Below are positions 1-7,793 of a stretch of 54,081 nucleotides of DNA, one piece after another. Each line of letters begins with the position of its first letter. The first letter of the stretch is position 1. The stretch is taken from NCBI GenBank assembly GCA_003598065.1, contig QZKR01000147.1, positions 1 through 54,081 of the forward strand, written 5' to 3'. Source of the DNA: Myxococcales bacterium (GTDB lineage: Bacteria; Myxococcota_A; SURF-8). A model generated the notes under the pieces. That model did no database searches, was not told the DNA's origin, and worked only from the letters and a program-made list of their open reading frames with translations. The position numbers were made by a program, and so were the translations under genes.

Positions 1-2136
1 ACGCTGTTCGGCGTTCTTTTCGTGCTGATGATTCTCGGCCGGCCGCTCTTGGATCGCTTCGTCTCCTGGAGCGACCGGATTCCCGACCGCTTCGTGCTGG
101 GCGGGGCGATGCTTCTCGCCTTCGCCTTCGCCGCCGGCGCGAATTATCTCGTGCTCGACGACGTGCCGCACGTCACCGACGACGTCGCCTACCTGTTCAT
201 GGCCAAGACGTTCGCCTCGGGCAAGCTCGTCGCCGATGCGCCGCTTCTTCCTGAATTCTTCCGACCTCACTTTTTCTATCTGGAGCAGGGAAAGTTCATC
301 CCGCTGTTTCAGTTCGGCTGGCCGCTCGTGCTCGCCTTGGGCGTGCTGGCGGGCCTGCCGGGACTCGTCAATCCGCTCGTCGGCGCGCTGACGCTCATCC
401 CCGTATGGCGTCTGGCGACGCGCGCCTTCGGCCCTCGCGCCGCGCGGCTGACGCTGATCGTGCTTCTGTTGACGCCGTTCTACGTGTTCATGGCGGGCTC
501 GACCATGGCGCACCCCTTGAGCGGCCTGCTCGGCCTCCTCGCTCTCGATCAGGCGCTGGCCTGGCGCGACGACAGGCGCGGGCGGCGGCTCGTGCTGATC
601 GGCGTGCTCGTGGGCGCGCTCGGCCTCGTGCGCCTCTACAACGCCGCGCTGCTGGCTTTGCCGCTCGGCGTCATCCTCTGGCCCGCGCTGACGATGCGCC
701 CTCGGCCGCTTGGCGCGCTGGCCTTGGCGGCGCTCTTCGTCGCGGCCTTCGCCTCGCTGCAACTGGCGCTCAACGTCGAGTTGACCGGCGATCCGCTGCG
801 CTTCCCGCAGGACGAGTATTTCGCCCGCACGGAAAAAGCGCCCAGCTGCCACCGCCTCGGATTCGGCCCCGACGTCGGCTGCGAGAACGAGCATGGACAG
901 GCGTTCGGCTTTCCCGACGGCTATTATCTCTCCGATGCGCTCGGCGTGACGCGCCAGCGGCTGGACAGCCTGACCTTGAATTATTTCGGCGCCAGTCTGG
1001 CGCTGGCGCTGATCGTTCTGCCGCTCGCCGCCGGCCGCCTCGGCCTCGCCGGCGCGACACTCTACCTGCACGCCGTCGTCCTGGCGCTCGGCTACGCGCT
1101 TTTCTACTACCACGGCAACTGCTACGGCCCGCGCTTCTACTACGAGGCCGTGGGACCCCTGGGCGCGCTCACCGCCGCCGGCTTGATGCGCCTCGACCGC
1201 TGGTTCGCGGCGCTCGCCGCGCGGCTCGTCCCCGTCCGCCGCGTTCTGCGCGCCCTCGCCCCGGCGCTGGCGCTGACCCTCGCCGTCTTCGCCGTTTTCT
1301 GGCTGCATCCGAAACTGTGGGACAGTTACCGGCGCTTCCGCGGCCTGGACGGCGACCTGCGCTGGATCGTCGCCGACGCCGGCATTCGCAACGCCGTCGT
1401 GCTGCTTCCCGGCTCCGACGTGAGCTACGCCTACGGCCTCAACTTCAACCGCGCCGATTTCTTAGGCGACGTCGTTTTCGCACGACACCTTTTCGAACAA
1501 TCGACGCAACTCATGTATCTCCACCCCGATCGCGATTTCTACCGCTTCCGGCCGCGCGAAAAGCGGCTGGTGCGCGTCAGGAGGCTGCCGTACGAAGGGA
1601 TGATCGTCGTCGAAGCCGAAACGAAATGGCCGCCCGCCGCCGTCGCGGGCGGCGTGACGGAAAATCAGTGGATCCGCAATCTGCGGCCGGAGAACATCGA
1701 CGCCGGGCAGCTCTACCTCGACGGCGAAGCGGTCGGCGCGTCGATGACCGTCGAACAATACGTTTTCGAACCGGGCGAGTACACGATCGAAATCGAGGCG
1801 TTGACCGGCCCGTATCTGGCGGACTGGCGGCTCGCCGTGAACGGCGAAGCCGTCGGCCCGGCGCTCGTCGGCTGGGCCGAGAGCTACCGTTTCGTCCGCT
1901 GGCGAAGCGAGCGGTCCGTATGGCTGGAGCGCGGCCCGGCGAGCATGACCTTCGCCATCGTCGGCCGCGACGACAGGGCGCACGGCTACGGCGTCGGCCT
2001 CGACTGGTTCGCCTTGCGCCGCGTCCCCGACGCTGCGGCCAAGCCATTGCCGCGCATCGTGGACGACTGCTACATGGACGCCGGGCGCTGCCTGCCCATC
2101 CCGCCTCTCGGGCCGCCCGTGGCTCGCCGCCCTTGA
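1..2136 (+). CDS. GT-C (PMT/ArnT-like) membrane glycosyltransferase, 5' truncated by window edge
   Basis: The frame is open to base 1 and the residues before the first GTG (base 22) are hydrophobic (TLFGVLFVLM), so the true start is probably outside the window. About ten membrane segments fill residues 1-430. The motif TDDVAYLFMAK after an early membrane segment matches the catalytic Asp loop of GT-C enzymes that use polyprenyl-phosphate sugars. From about residue 530 to 690 a soluble region rich in short beta-strand-like segments (EYTIEIEALTG, SMTFAIVGRDD) resembles a CBM-like beta-sandwich, presumably periplasmic. The donor and acceptor cannot be read from sequence. The stop lies one base before the rlmN start, so the two are probably co-transcribed. 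Family assignment is fairly sure; substrate is unknown. Confidence 0.8.
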   Translation, partial: TLFGVLFVLMILGRPLLDRFVSWSDRIPDRFVLGGAMLLAFAFAAGANYLVLDDVPHVTDDVAYLFMAKTFASGKLVADAPLLPEFFRPHFFYLEQGKFIPLFQFGWPLVLALGVLAGLPGLVNPLVGALTLIPVWRLATRAFGPRAARLTLIVLLLTPFYVFMAGSTMAHPLSGLLGLLALDQALAWRDDRRGRRLVLIGVLVGALGLVRLYNAALLALPLGVILWPALTMRPRPLGALALAALFVAAFASLQLALNVELTGDPLRFPQDEYFARTEKAPSCHRLGFGPDVGCENEHGQAFGFPDGYYLSDALGVTRQRLDSLTLNYFGASLALALIVLPLAAGRLGLAGATLYLHAVVLALGYALFYYHGNCYGPRFYYEAVGPLGALTAAGLMRLDRWFAALAARLVPVRRVLRALAPALALTLAVFAVFWLHPKLWDSYRRFRGLDGDLRWIVADAGIRNAVVLLPGSDVSYAYGLNFNRADFLGDVVFARHLFEQSTQLMYLHPDRDFYRFRPREKRLVRVRRLPYEGMIVVEAETKWPPAAVAGGVTENQWIRNLRPENIDAGQLYLDGEAVGASMTVEQYVFEPGEYTIEIEALTGPYLADWRLAVNGEAVGPALVGWAESYRFVRWRSERSVWLERGPASMTFAIVGRDDRAHGYGVGLDWFALRRVPDAAAKPLPRIVDDCYMDAGRCLPIPPLGPPVARRP

Positions 2137-2137
2137 C

Positions 2138-3229
2138 ATGGACGGCCTCACGACCGACACTCCGGCCATGGACAAGCTGGACTTAAGAGACCTGTCGTTT
2201 GAAGAGTTGGAGCGGTTCGTCGGCGACGAGTTGGGCGAGAAGCCGTATCGCGCGCGGCAGCTTTTCCGCTGGCTCTACCGCCGCAACGCCCGCGCCTTCG
2301 CCGAGATGACCGACCTCAAGGAGGAGCTGCGCGAACGGCTGGAGGCGCGCTGCACGATCGAGCCCCTGCCGATCGCGGCCGTGCATCGCTCGGCGGACGG
2401 CACGGAAAAGCTGCAACTCGCCCTGAAGGACGGCGGGGCGGTGGAGGCCGTGCTCATCCCCGGCGACGACCGGCTGACCCTCTGCGTCTCCTCGCAGGTC
2501 GGCTGCGCGATGGGCTGCGCCTTCTGCTATACCGGCTCGCTCAAACTTTCGCGCAACCTGACCTGCGCCGAGATCGTCGATCAGTACCGCCAGGCGCTCC
2601 ACCACCTGGGCGGCAAGGCCGAGCGCATTTCCAACGTCGTGCTGATGGGCATGGGCGAGCCCCTGGCCAACTTCGACGCCGTGGCCAAGGCCGTGAACCT
2701 GCTGATGGACGACCGCGGCTACGACCTCTCCGGGCGGCGCGTCACCGTCTCCACCTGCGGCATCGCGCCGCGCCTCAAGGACCTGGCGGAGCAGACGGAC
2801 GCCAGCCTCGCCGTCTCGCTCAACGCCACCACCGACACGACGCGCTCGCTTTTGATGCCGATCAACCGCAAGCATCCGCTCGCCGAGCTGATGCGCGCCC
2901 TGGAGGCGTTTCCGCTCGCCCGGCGCAAGCGCATCCTCTTCGAGTACGTGCTCCTGGCGGGCGTGAACGACACGGACGAGGACGCGCGGCGGCTGGTCAA
3001 GCTGGCGCGGCGCATTTCCTGCAAGGTGAATCTCATCCCCTACAATCCGCACGGGGCGTCCGACTTCGCGCGCCCGAGCGACGAGCGGATTCTCGCGTTT
3101 CAGAAAATACTCTTGGACGCCGGCGTGACGGCCTTCATCCGCCAGTCGCGCGGCCAGGACATCTACGGGGCCTGCGGCATGCTCGGCCGCGGCGCGCGCC
3201 GCCCGGATTCGACGGCCCGCATTTCGTAA
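2138..3229 (+). CDS. rlmN: 23S rRNA (adenine2503-C2) methyltransferase RlmN
   Basis: This is a radical-SAM enzyme that methylates C2 of A2503 in 23S rRNA and of A37 in some tRNAs. The 363-residue length is normal. The cluster motif CAMGCAFC (about residue 123) has the CxxxCxxC spacing, followed by GMGEPLANFDAV, the SAM-binding GGE-like segment. RlmN-specific features are VSTCGIAPRL, LAVSLNATTD and a C-terminal SRGQDIYGACGML whose Cys is the methyl-accepting/resolving residue. The start at 2138 follows the upstream stop by one base; an in-frame ATG at 2168 (MDKLDLRDL) is closer to the usual family N-terminus and may be the real start. The last 67 bases overlap the 3' end of the convergent lipoprotein gene. 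Confidence 0.95.
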   Translation: MDGLTTDTPAMDKLDLRDLSFEELERFVGDELGEKPYRARQLFRWLYRRNARAFAEMTDLKEELRERLEARCTIEPLPIAAVHRSADGTEKLQLALKDGGAVEAVLIPGDDRLTLCVSSQVGCAMGCAFCYTGSLKLSRNLTCAEIVDQYRQALHHLGGKAERISNVVLMGMGEPLANFDAVAKAVNLLMDDRGYDLSGRRVTVSTCGIAPRLKDLAEQTDASLAVSLNATTDTTRSLLMPINRKHPLAELMRALEAFPLARRKRILFEYVLLAGVNDTDEDARRLVKLARRISCKVNLIPYNPHGASDFARPSDERILAFQKILLDAGVTAFIRQSRGQDIYGACGMLGRGARRPDSTARIS

Positions 3230-3843
3230 AGCGCCTTGCCCGTCGCCGCGTCGATCAGCCGCATGGAAAGATGGGTCCAGAGAAACTCGTTGCTGGCGCA
3301 GTATTCGAAGTGCGCCGGGCGGTTCTCCACCATCCACGAGCCGACGGCGCAATAAGCCGTCACCTTGCCCGTCGGTCCCTCGACTTTGCGCGGCTCCTGA
3401 ACGGGCGGCGCCAGCGGCCCGCCCTTGGGCGGCTCCGTCCACTCGTAGAGCCGGAGGAGGTCGGCGTTGTCCGCGTTCTCCAGGCGGACGCGCTGGCCGT
3501 TTTGTACTTCGTAGAGTTCGTCAACAACGTTGTTACGCTGATTCTCCGGCGTGTCCGTGACCACCTGAATCCACTCGCGCCGCTCGTCGTTGCGCGTCGC
3601 CACGACGTCGATCGTCAGGCGCAGACCCTCCTGTTCGAGAATCTCTTCTTCCAGTTTCACGGGCGCATCCAGCAGTGCGCCCGTGTATTCGTAGATCACG
3701 TAGTCGCCGGCGCGGTAGAGAGAAACGGCGGCGGCGGGGGCCGCGCCGGGCGCGGAACGGCAGCTCGCCAACAGCGGGATTGCAGCGGCCAGCGCGATAA
3801 GCGCCAGAGTCCTGGGAAGCGAAGCTCTACGCATCTCACTCAT
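3163..3843 (-). CDS. Lipoprotein of unknown function
   Basis: A 226-residue protein with a lipoprotein signal: basic MRRASLPR, a hydrophobic stretch, then LLASC with the lipidated Cys at residue 28. The mature part begins with an Ala/Pro-rich spacer, then a hydrophilic domain with YRAGDYVIYEYTG, VKLEEEILEQEGLRLTI and ATRNDERREWIQVV, which looks like a small beta-rich fold. I do not recognise the family. The ATG overlaps the hpt stop as ATGAGTGA, so it is translationally coupled to hpt. A second in-frame ATG three codons later (MRRASL) is an equally good signal-peptide start. Its 3' end overlaps rlmN in antiparallel. Codon use matches the neighbours, so I take it as a real gene. Confidence 0.75.
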   Translation of the reverse strand: MSEMRRASLPRTLALIALAAAIPLLASCRSAPGAAPAAAVSLYRAGDYVIYEYTGALLDAPVKLEEEILEQEGLRLTIDVVATRNDERREWIQVVTDTPENQRNNVVDELYEVQNGQRVRLENADNADLLRLYEWTEPPKGGPLAPPVQEPRKVEGPTGKVTAYCAVGSWMVENRPAHFEYCASNEFLWTHLSMRLIDAATGKALYEMRAVESGRRAPRPSMPQAP

Positions 3844-4372
3844 TGTCGCCGTCCCCCGGCACCCAGCCGATATAAGGCAGATTGCGCTGCAACTGCCTGT
3901 TGTCCAGGCCGTAGCCGACGACGAAGCGGTCGGGGACGGTGAAGCCGCAGTAGTGAATCGGCACCTCGATTTTCTTGTTGGTCGGCTTGTGCAGGAGCGT
4001 CGCGACGCGCAGCGAGGCGGGGTTGCGCGTTTTCAGGTTGCCGAGCAGATAATCGAGCGTCAGCCCGGTATCGACGATGTCCTCGACGACGAGCACGTCC
4101 TTGCCCTCGATCGGCACGGTCAGGTCGGTGAGCAGCTTCACCACGCCCGAACTCTTCGTCAGGTCGCCGTAGCTGGAGATGGTGAGAAAGTCGCAGGAGA
4201 CGTCCATCGGGAGCCGGCGCACGAGATCGGCCATGAAGATGAAGCTGCCTTTCAGAACGCCGATGCAGTGCAGTTTGCGGTTTTTGTAATCGCGACCGAT
4301 CACCTCGGCAAGTTCGTCGAGGCGCTTGGCGATCTGTTGTTCGGAAATCAGGACGCGGATTTCGCCGGCCAT
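3836..4372 (-). CDS. hpt: Hypoxanthine phosphoribosyltransferase
   Basis: It converts hypoxanthine (and usually guanine) plus PRPP to IMP or GMP in purine salvage. The 178-residue length is standard for bacterial HPRT. The PRPP loop is LVVEDIVDTGLTL (about residues 95-107), with two acidic residues and the TGLT phosphate loop. The N-terminal LKGSFIFMADLVRRL and C-terminal RFVVGYGLDNRQLQRNLPYIG are characteristic of the family (base-stacking and metal Asp region). It sits downstream of two nucleoside-type deaminases and overlaps the following lipoprotein by 8 bases, so an operon is likely. The start codon is preceded by a GGGAAGGGAAAAGCG stretch that supplies a purine-rich ribosome site. Confidence 0.95.
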   Translation of the reverse strand: MAGEIRVLISEQQIAKRLDELAEVIGRDYKNRKLHCIGVLKGSFIFMADLVRRLPMDVSCDFLTISSYGDLTKSSGVVKLLTDLTVPIEGKDVLVVEDIVDTGLTLDYLLGNLKTRNPASLRVATLLHKPTNKKIEVPIHYCGFTVPDRFVVGYGLDNRQLQRNLPYIGWVPGDGDNE

Positions 4373-4405
4373 CGCTTTTCCCTTCCCTCTTTGGTTGTCG
4401 CGATT

Positions 4406-5815
4406 CTACACGAAAACGCGTTCTTTGAGGATGGCGGCGGCGCGGGCCGCCTCGGCGGCCACCTCGTCCGGATCGGCCGTGAGCAGCCGGCCCTCCTTCA
4501 CGACCCAGCGGCCGTCGATCATGACGCGCTTCACCGCCCGCGCGTCGCCGGCATGGACGATCGTCTCCAGCGGTTCGGCGGCGGAGACGAACGGCGCGCC
4601 CGTGAGATCCAGAACCACGAGATCGGCGCGGCGGCCGGGCTCGATCGCGCCGACTTCGCCGCCGAGCCCGATCGCGCGGGCTCCGTCGATCGTGGCCATC
4701 GTGAACAGCGCCGCCGAGGGCAGCGCGGCCGGCCCGTGGGCCAGATCCTGCAGCGCGCCGGCGGCGCGCATCTCCTCGAACATGTCGAGCTTGTTGTTGC
4801 AGGCCGAGCCGTCGGAGCCCAGGCCCACGGCGAGGCCCATCCGGCGGTACTCCGGCACGGGCGCGCGGCCGGAGGCGAGCTTGCTGTTGGCGCGTGGGCA
4901 GTGCAGCACGCCGGCCCGCCAGTCCGCAAGCTGGCGTTTTTCTCCCTCCAGGAGGTGCACCGCATGGGCGAAGGCCATCCGCGTCCCCGCCGCGTCCAGC
5001 GTGTCGAGGTAATCCGCCGAGGCCATGCCCGTGGCCTTGCGCACCGCCGCCACCTCGGCCTGCTGCTCGGCGAGATGCGTATGCCAGAGGAGGTCGTGTT
5101 CCCGCGCCAGCGCCAGCGATTCGCGCAAAAGCGCCTCCGAACAGGAGAGCAGAAAGCGCGGCGTCACGGCGTAGCGCAGGCGGCCTTGCGCCGCGCCGTG
5201 CCAGCGCCCGAACAGCTCGATGCTCGTCGCGAGCGCCGCGTCCTTCGTCTGCCGGATCGCCTTGGGGACGTTCTGGCCGGCGTCCATCATCGTGTTGCCG
5301 CCGACGAAGCGGATGCCCATCTCGCGCGCCGCCTGGAAGACGACGCTGTAATGGTTCACAGAGCCGAAATCCAGAATCGTCGTGCAGCCGCCGAGCAGCA
5401 GTTCGGCGATGCCGAGCCGCGCGGCGGCGTACAGCGTCTGCGGGTCGTGCGCCGCCTCCAGCGGCAGAACGCGCGTCGCCAGCCACGGCAGAAGCTCCAG
5501 CCCCTCGGCCAGGCCGCGAAACGGCGTCTGCGCCAGATGGACGTGCGCTTGGACGAAACCGGGGATGACGATTTCCCCCGTGAGGTCGATCGTTTCCGCG
5601 TCGCCCGCCCGCGCGGGATCGATTTTTCCCACGGCCTCGATCATGCCGTCCCTAATCAGGATGTCGGCGAAACCCGGCCGGCGTCGCTCCGGCTCGGTGA
5701 CGACGAGCGCGCCCCTCAGCCAGAGGCCGCTTAGGGCCGGCCGAGGTTCGCCGGGCCGAACGTGTGGGGCAGAAGCTCGGCGATCGTCGTGATCAGCGGG
5801 GCGTCGCGGCGGCAT
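4406..5815 (-). CDS. Amidohydrolase, MTA/SAH (5'-deoxyadenosine) deaminase-like
   Basis: A metal-dependent hydrolase of the amidohydrolase superfamily. Visible ligands are HVH in GFVQAHVHLAQ, the third His in WHTHLAEQ, a further His in AFAHAVH and the Asp in LGSDGSACNNKLD. CPRANSKLASG followed by that Asp motif is typical of 5'-methylthioadenosine/S-adenosylhomocysteine and 5'-deoxyadenosine deaminases, though 8-oxoguanine deaminases are close relatives. Clustering with cdd and hpt fits a role in salvage: deamination products would be inosine-like and could end as hypoxanthine. The start is uncertain: the first ATG (5815) gives an 85-base overlap with cdd and an odd Arg/Pro-rich leader, while homology (WLRGALVVTE) suggests initiation near 5719, where only a CTG is available. 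Confidence 0.85.
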   Translation of the reverse strand: MPPRRPADHDDRRASAPHVRPGEPRPALSGLWLRGALVVTEPERRRPGFADILIRDGMIEAVGKIDPARAGDAETIDLTGEIVIPGFVQAHVHLAQTPFRGLAEGLELLPWLATRVLPLEAAHDPQTLYAAARLGIAELLLGGCTTILDFGSVNHYSVVFQAAREMGIRFVGGNTMMDAGQNVPKAIRQTKDAALATSIELFGRWHGAAQGRLRYAVTPRFLLSCSEALLRESLALAREHDLLWHTHLAEQQAEVAAVRKATGMASADYLDTLDAAGTRMAFAHAVHLLEGEKRQLADWRAGVLHCPRANSKLASGRAPVPEYRRMGLAVGLGSDGSACNNKLDMFEEMRAAGALQDLAHGPAALPSAALFTMATIDGARAIGLGGEVGAIEPGRRADLVVLDLTGAPFVSAAEPLETIVHAGDARAVKRVMIDGRWVVKEGRLLTADPDEVAAEAARAAAILKERVFV

Positions 5816-6126
5816 GCGCAAATCACTTTCATCGTGGGTGAAAAATCGGCGAGCATCTGGCGGCAGATGCCGCAGGGCGGGGTGGGCTCGTCGGTGTCGG
5901 TCCAGACGGCGATGGCCGAGAACGACCGCTTGCCTTGGGCGATCGCGGCGGCCAGGGCGGCGCGCTCGGCGCAGATCGTCGCCCCGAAACTGGAGCATTC
6001 GAGATTGCAGCCGACCGTCAGCGCGCCGTCGTCGGACACGAGCGCCGCGCCCACCTTGAAGCCGGAATAAGGCGCGTGCGCGTTCTCGGCCGCGGCGCGC
6101 GCGGCGGCGATCAATCGTTCGTCCAT
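5731..6126 (-). CDS. cdd: Cytidine deaminase
   Basis: A 131-residue homotetramer-class cytidine deaminase that converts cytidine and deoxycytidine to uridine forms. The opening HAPYSGFKVGAAL is the substrate-binding segment. Zinc ligands and the catalytic Glu are in ICAERAAL (Cys-Ala-Glu) and PPCGICRQML (PCxxC). It appears to be the first gene of the minus-strand run cdd, amidohydrolase, hpt, lipoprotein. Its stop codon lies inside the most likely coding region of the next gene, suggesting translational coupling. Nothing unusual is seen in the active site. Confidence 0.95.
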   Translation of the reverse strand: MDERLIAAARAAAENAHAPYSGFKVGAALVSDDGALTVGCNLECSSFGATICAERAALAAAIAQGKRSFSAIAVWTDTDEPTPPCGICRQMLADFSPTMKVICACRRDAPLITTIAELLPHTFGPANLGRP

Positions 6127-6157
6127 CGTCCCCTCGTCGTGCGCGGGAAGGGGAATG

Positions 6158-6475
6158 TCAGTCCTGGCCCTGCCTCCGGTAGAGAAACCGCGAAAGCTTC
6201 TCCCGCGCGGCGTCTTCCAGCGCGATGAAGCGCACGCCCATGGCGGGAATCGGCCGGCGGCTGTTCCAGACCACCTCGGCCTGAACGACGATTTCGTCCT
6301 CGCCGGGGAGGTTCAGGGCCAGTTCGATCTGCGAACCGACCGGTTCCGGGGCGTCGGTGCGGATACGCGCTCCGCTCAAGCTGATATTCTCGATGGCGCT
6401 CATCCGCTCCGGGGCGGCGGCCGGCTCGGCGGCCAGGCTGACGCGGGCGTAGGCCCGCTCCTTGAAATCTATCAT
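6158..6475 (-). CDS. PilZ domain protein (c-di-GMP receptor candidate)
   Basis: A single PilZ domain of 105 residues. The c-di-GMP signature is present: R-A-Y-A-R (RxxxR) near the N-terminus and ENISLSGARI (D/NxSxxG variant), followed by LPGEDEIVVQAEVVWN and AMGVRFIAL, the conserved beta-barrel strands. The start MIDFKERAY at 6475 was chosen because a TTGGCA/TATACT promoter ends at 6506; a longer frame reaching 6547 would begin upstream of that promoter. The protein probably binds c-di-GMP and acts through a partner; which one cannot be seen. It stands alone, 31 bases before cdd on the same strand. Confidence 0.85.
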   Translation of the reverse strand: MIDFKERAYARVSLAAEPAAAPERMSAIENISLSGARIRTDAPEPVGSQIELALNLPGEDEIVVQAEVVWNSRRPIPAMGVRFIALEDAAREKLSRFLYRRQGQD

Positions 6476-6505
6476 CGCGTCCTCGTCGCGCGTGATCCTA
6501 TATCG

Positions 6506-6534
6506 AGTATAAGAGAAGGGTACAGTCCTGCCAA
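6506..6534 (-). promoter_or_regulatory. Sigma-70-type promoter of the PilZ gene
   Basis: On the minus strand TTGGCA (6534-6529) is separated by 17 bases from TATACT (6511-6506). The predicted transcript starts near 6499, giving a short leader to the ATG at 6475. Confidence 0.6.
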
Positions 6535-6575
6535 GGCATTTTTCCATGAAAAAACGGCCAAGACGCCGTGGACGC

Positions 6576-6604
6576 TTCCGAAAAGACGCGTTCCGGGCTA
6601 TACT
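6576..6604 (+). promoter_or_regulatory. Possible promoter of the PEGA-protein gene
   Basis: A good -10 element TATACT (6599-6604) lies 17 bases after a weak -35 (TTCCGA, 6576-6581). It is divergent from the PilZ promoter. Confidence 0.35.
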
Positions 6605-6685
6605 GAACCCCTAGGGCGCACCCGCTTTTCACCGCAGAAGCCGCCGGGTCGGACGGCGCGGAGGCGGGTTTGAAAGGGAAATCCC

Positions 6686-7792
6686 ATGGGGATTTTGGCA
6701 AGGGTGCTTGTCGCGGCCGCGCTTGTCGCCGTCGGCGTTTCGCCGCGTCCGGCCGCCGCCGGCCAGGACCGGCCGGCCGGCGTCGTCGTCTGGCGGCTGG
6801 AGGCGAAAACCGGCGTCACCGAGAAGGACATCGATCTCATTTCCGGATTCGTGACGAGCCAGGTGGAACGGCACGCGTCGGGCAAGGTCATCTCCGAAGC
6901 CGATATCCGCACCCTGCTCAAGGGCGAGCAGACGCGCCAGCAATGCGGCGTCGATGATCCCTCCTGCCTCGCCGAGATCGGCGACGCGCTCGGCGTGGCC
7001 GAGGCCGTTTCCGGCGAACTGGGCAAGGTGGGCAATTTCTGGCTCTTGAACCTGCGCCGCATCGACACGCGGCACGCCGAGGTCATCAAGCGGTCGAGCC
7101 GCAACATCGCGGGCGCGATCGACGACGTGCTTGTCGCCCTGCCCGCCGCCGTGGCCGAACTGTTCGGCGAGACGGGCGCCGTCGCGCCGGCGCCCGTTGC
7201 GCCCGTTGCGCCCGCTCCTCCTCCTCCGCCGTCGCCGCCTCCCGTCGAACCGGGGATGCTGGCCGTGGTTTCGACGCCGCCCGGCGCGGCGGTCGAGATC
7301 GACGGCGAAGCGAAAGGCGCGACGCCCCTGGAAACCGCCCTGCCGCCGGGCGAACACGCCCTGGCCGCGACGCTCGACGGCTATGCGACGGAAAAACGCG
7401 ACGTGACGCTTGCCGCCGGCGAACGGATGGACGTGGCATTGACGCTCGCCGCCGAGAAACCGATGCATCCTTACACGATGTGGGGCCATATCGCCTTCTG
7501 GCCGGGGCTGGCGCTGGCGGCTTTTGGCGGCGTCGCCACCTGGCAGGCCAAGGCGGCGGCGGACGATTACAACGCGGCGACGGCCCCGGACGCCGCCAAG
7601 GACGCCGAAGCGGCGAACACGCGCTGGACGGGCGGCGCGATCGCCGGCTACGTCCTGGGCGGCGCGCTGATGGCGACGGGCGCGACGCTGTGGATTTTGG
7701 GCGCGCAGGCCGACGACGGCGGCGCGGCCGTTTCCGCCGGCCCCACTCCCGACGGCTCGGGCGCGGGAGTCTTCGTGGGCGGGAGGTGGTGA
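6686..7792 (+). CDS. PEGA-domain protein with N-terminal TolB/CsgG-like domain and C-terminal membrane hairpin
   Basis: A 368-residue exported protein. Residues 1-25 form a signal peptide ending ...AAAG. Residues 30-165 form a compact domain (VVVWRLEAKTGVT, VDDPSCLAEIGDALGVAEAVSGEL) whose layout resembles the nucleotide-free TolB/CsgG-like domain found at the start of many myxobacterial surface proteins. A Pro/Ala linker (about 168-190) leads to a PEGA repeat (MLAVVSTPPGAAVEIDGE, residues about 191-258). Two membrane segments follow (AFWPGLALAAFGGVATW and IAGYVLGGALMATGATLWIL). The N-terminal domain is related in layout to that of the outer-membrane protein at 33744. One base separates its stop from the next ATG, so it is co-transcribed with the Lcl lipoprotein. 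Function unknown. Confidence 0.8.
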   Translation: MGILARVLVAAALVAVGVSPRPAAAGQDRPAGVVVWRLEAKTGVTEKDIDLISGFVTSQVERHASGKVISEADIRTLLKGEQTRQQCGVDDPSCLAEIGDALGVAEAVSGELGKVGNFWLLNLRRIDTRHAEVIKRSSRNIAGAIDDVLVALPAAVAELFGETGAVAPAPVAPVAPAPPPPPSPPPVEPGMLAVVSTPPGAAVEIDGEAKGATPLETALPPGEHALAATLDGYATEKRDVTLAAGERMDVALTLAAEKPMHPYTMWGHIAFWPGLALAAFGGVATWQAKAAADDYNAATAPDAAKDAEAANTRWTGGAIAGYVLGGALMATGATLWILGAQADDGGAAVSAGPTPDGSGAGVFVGGRW

Positions 7793-7793
7793 G

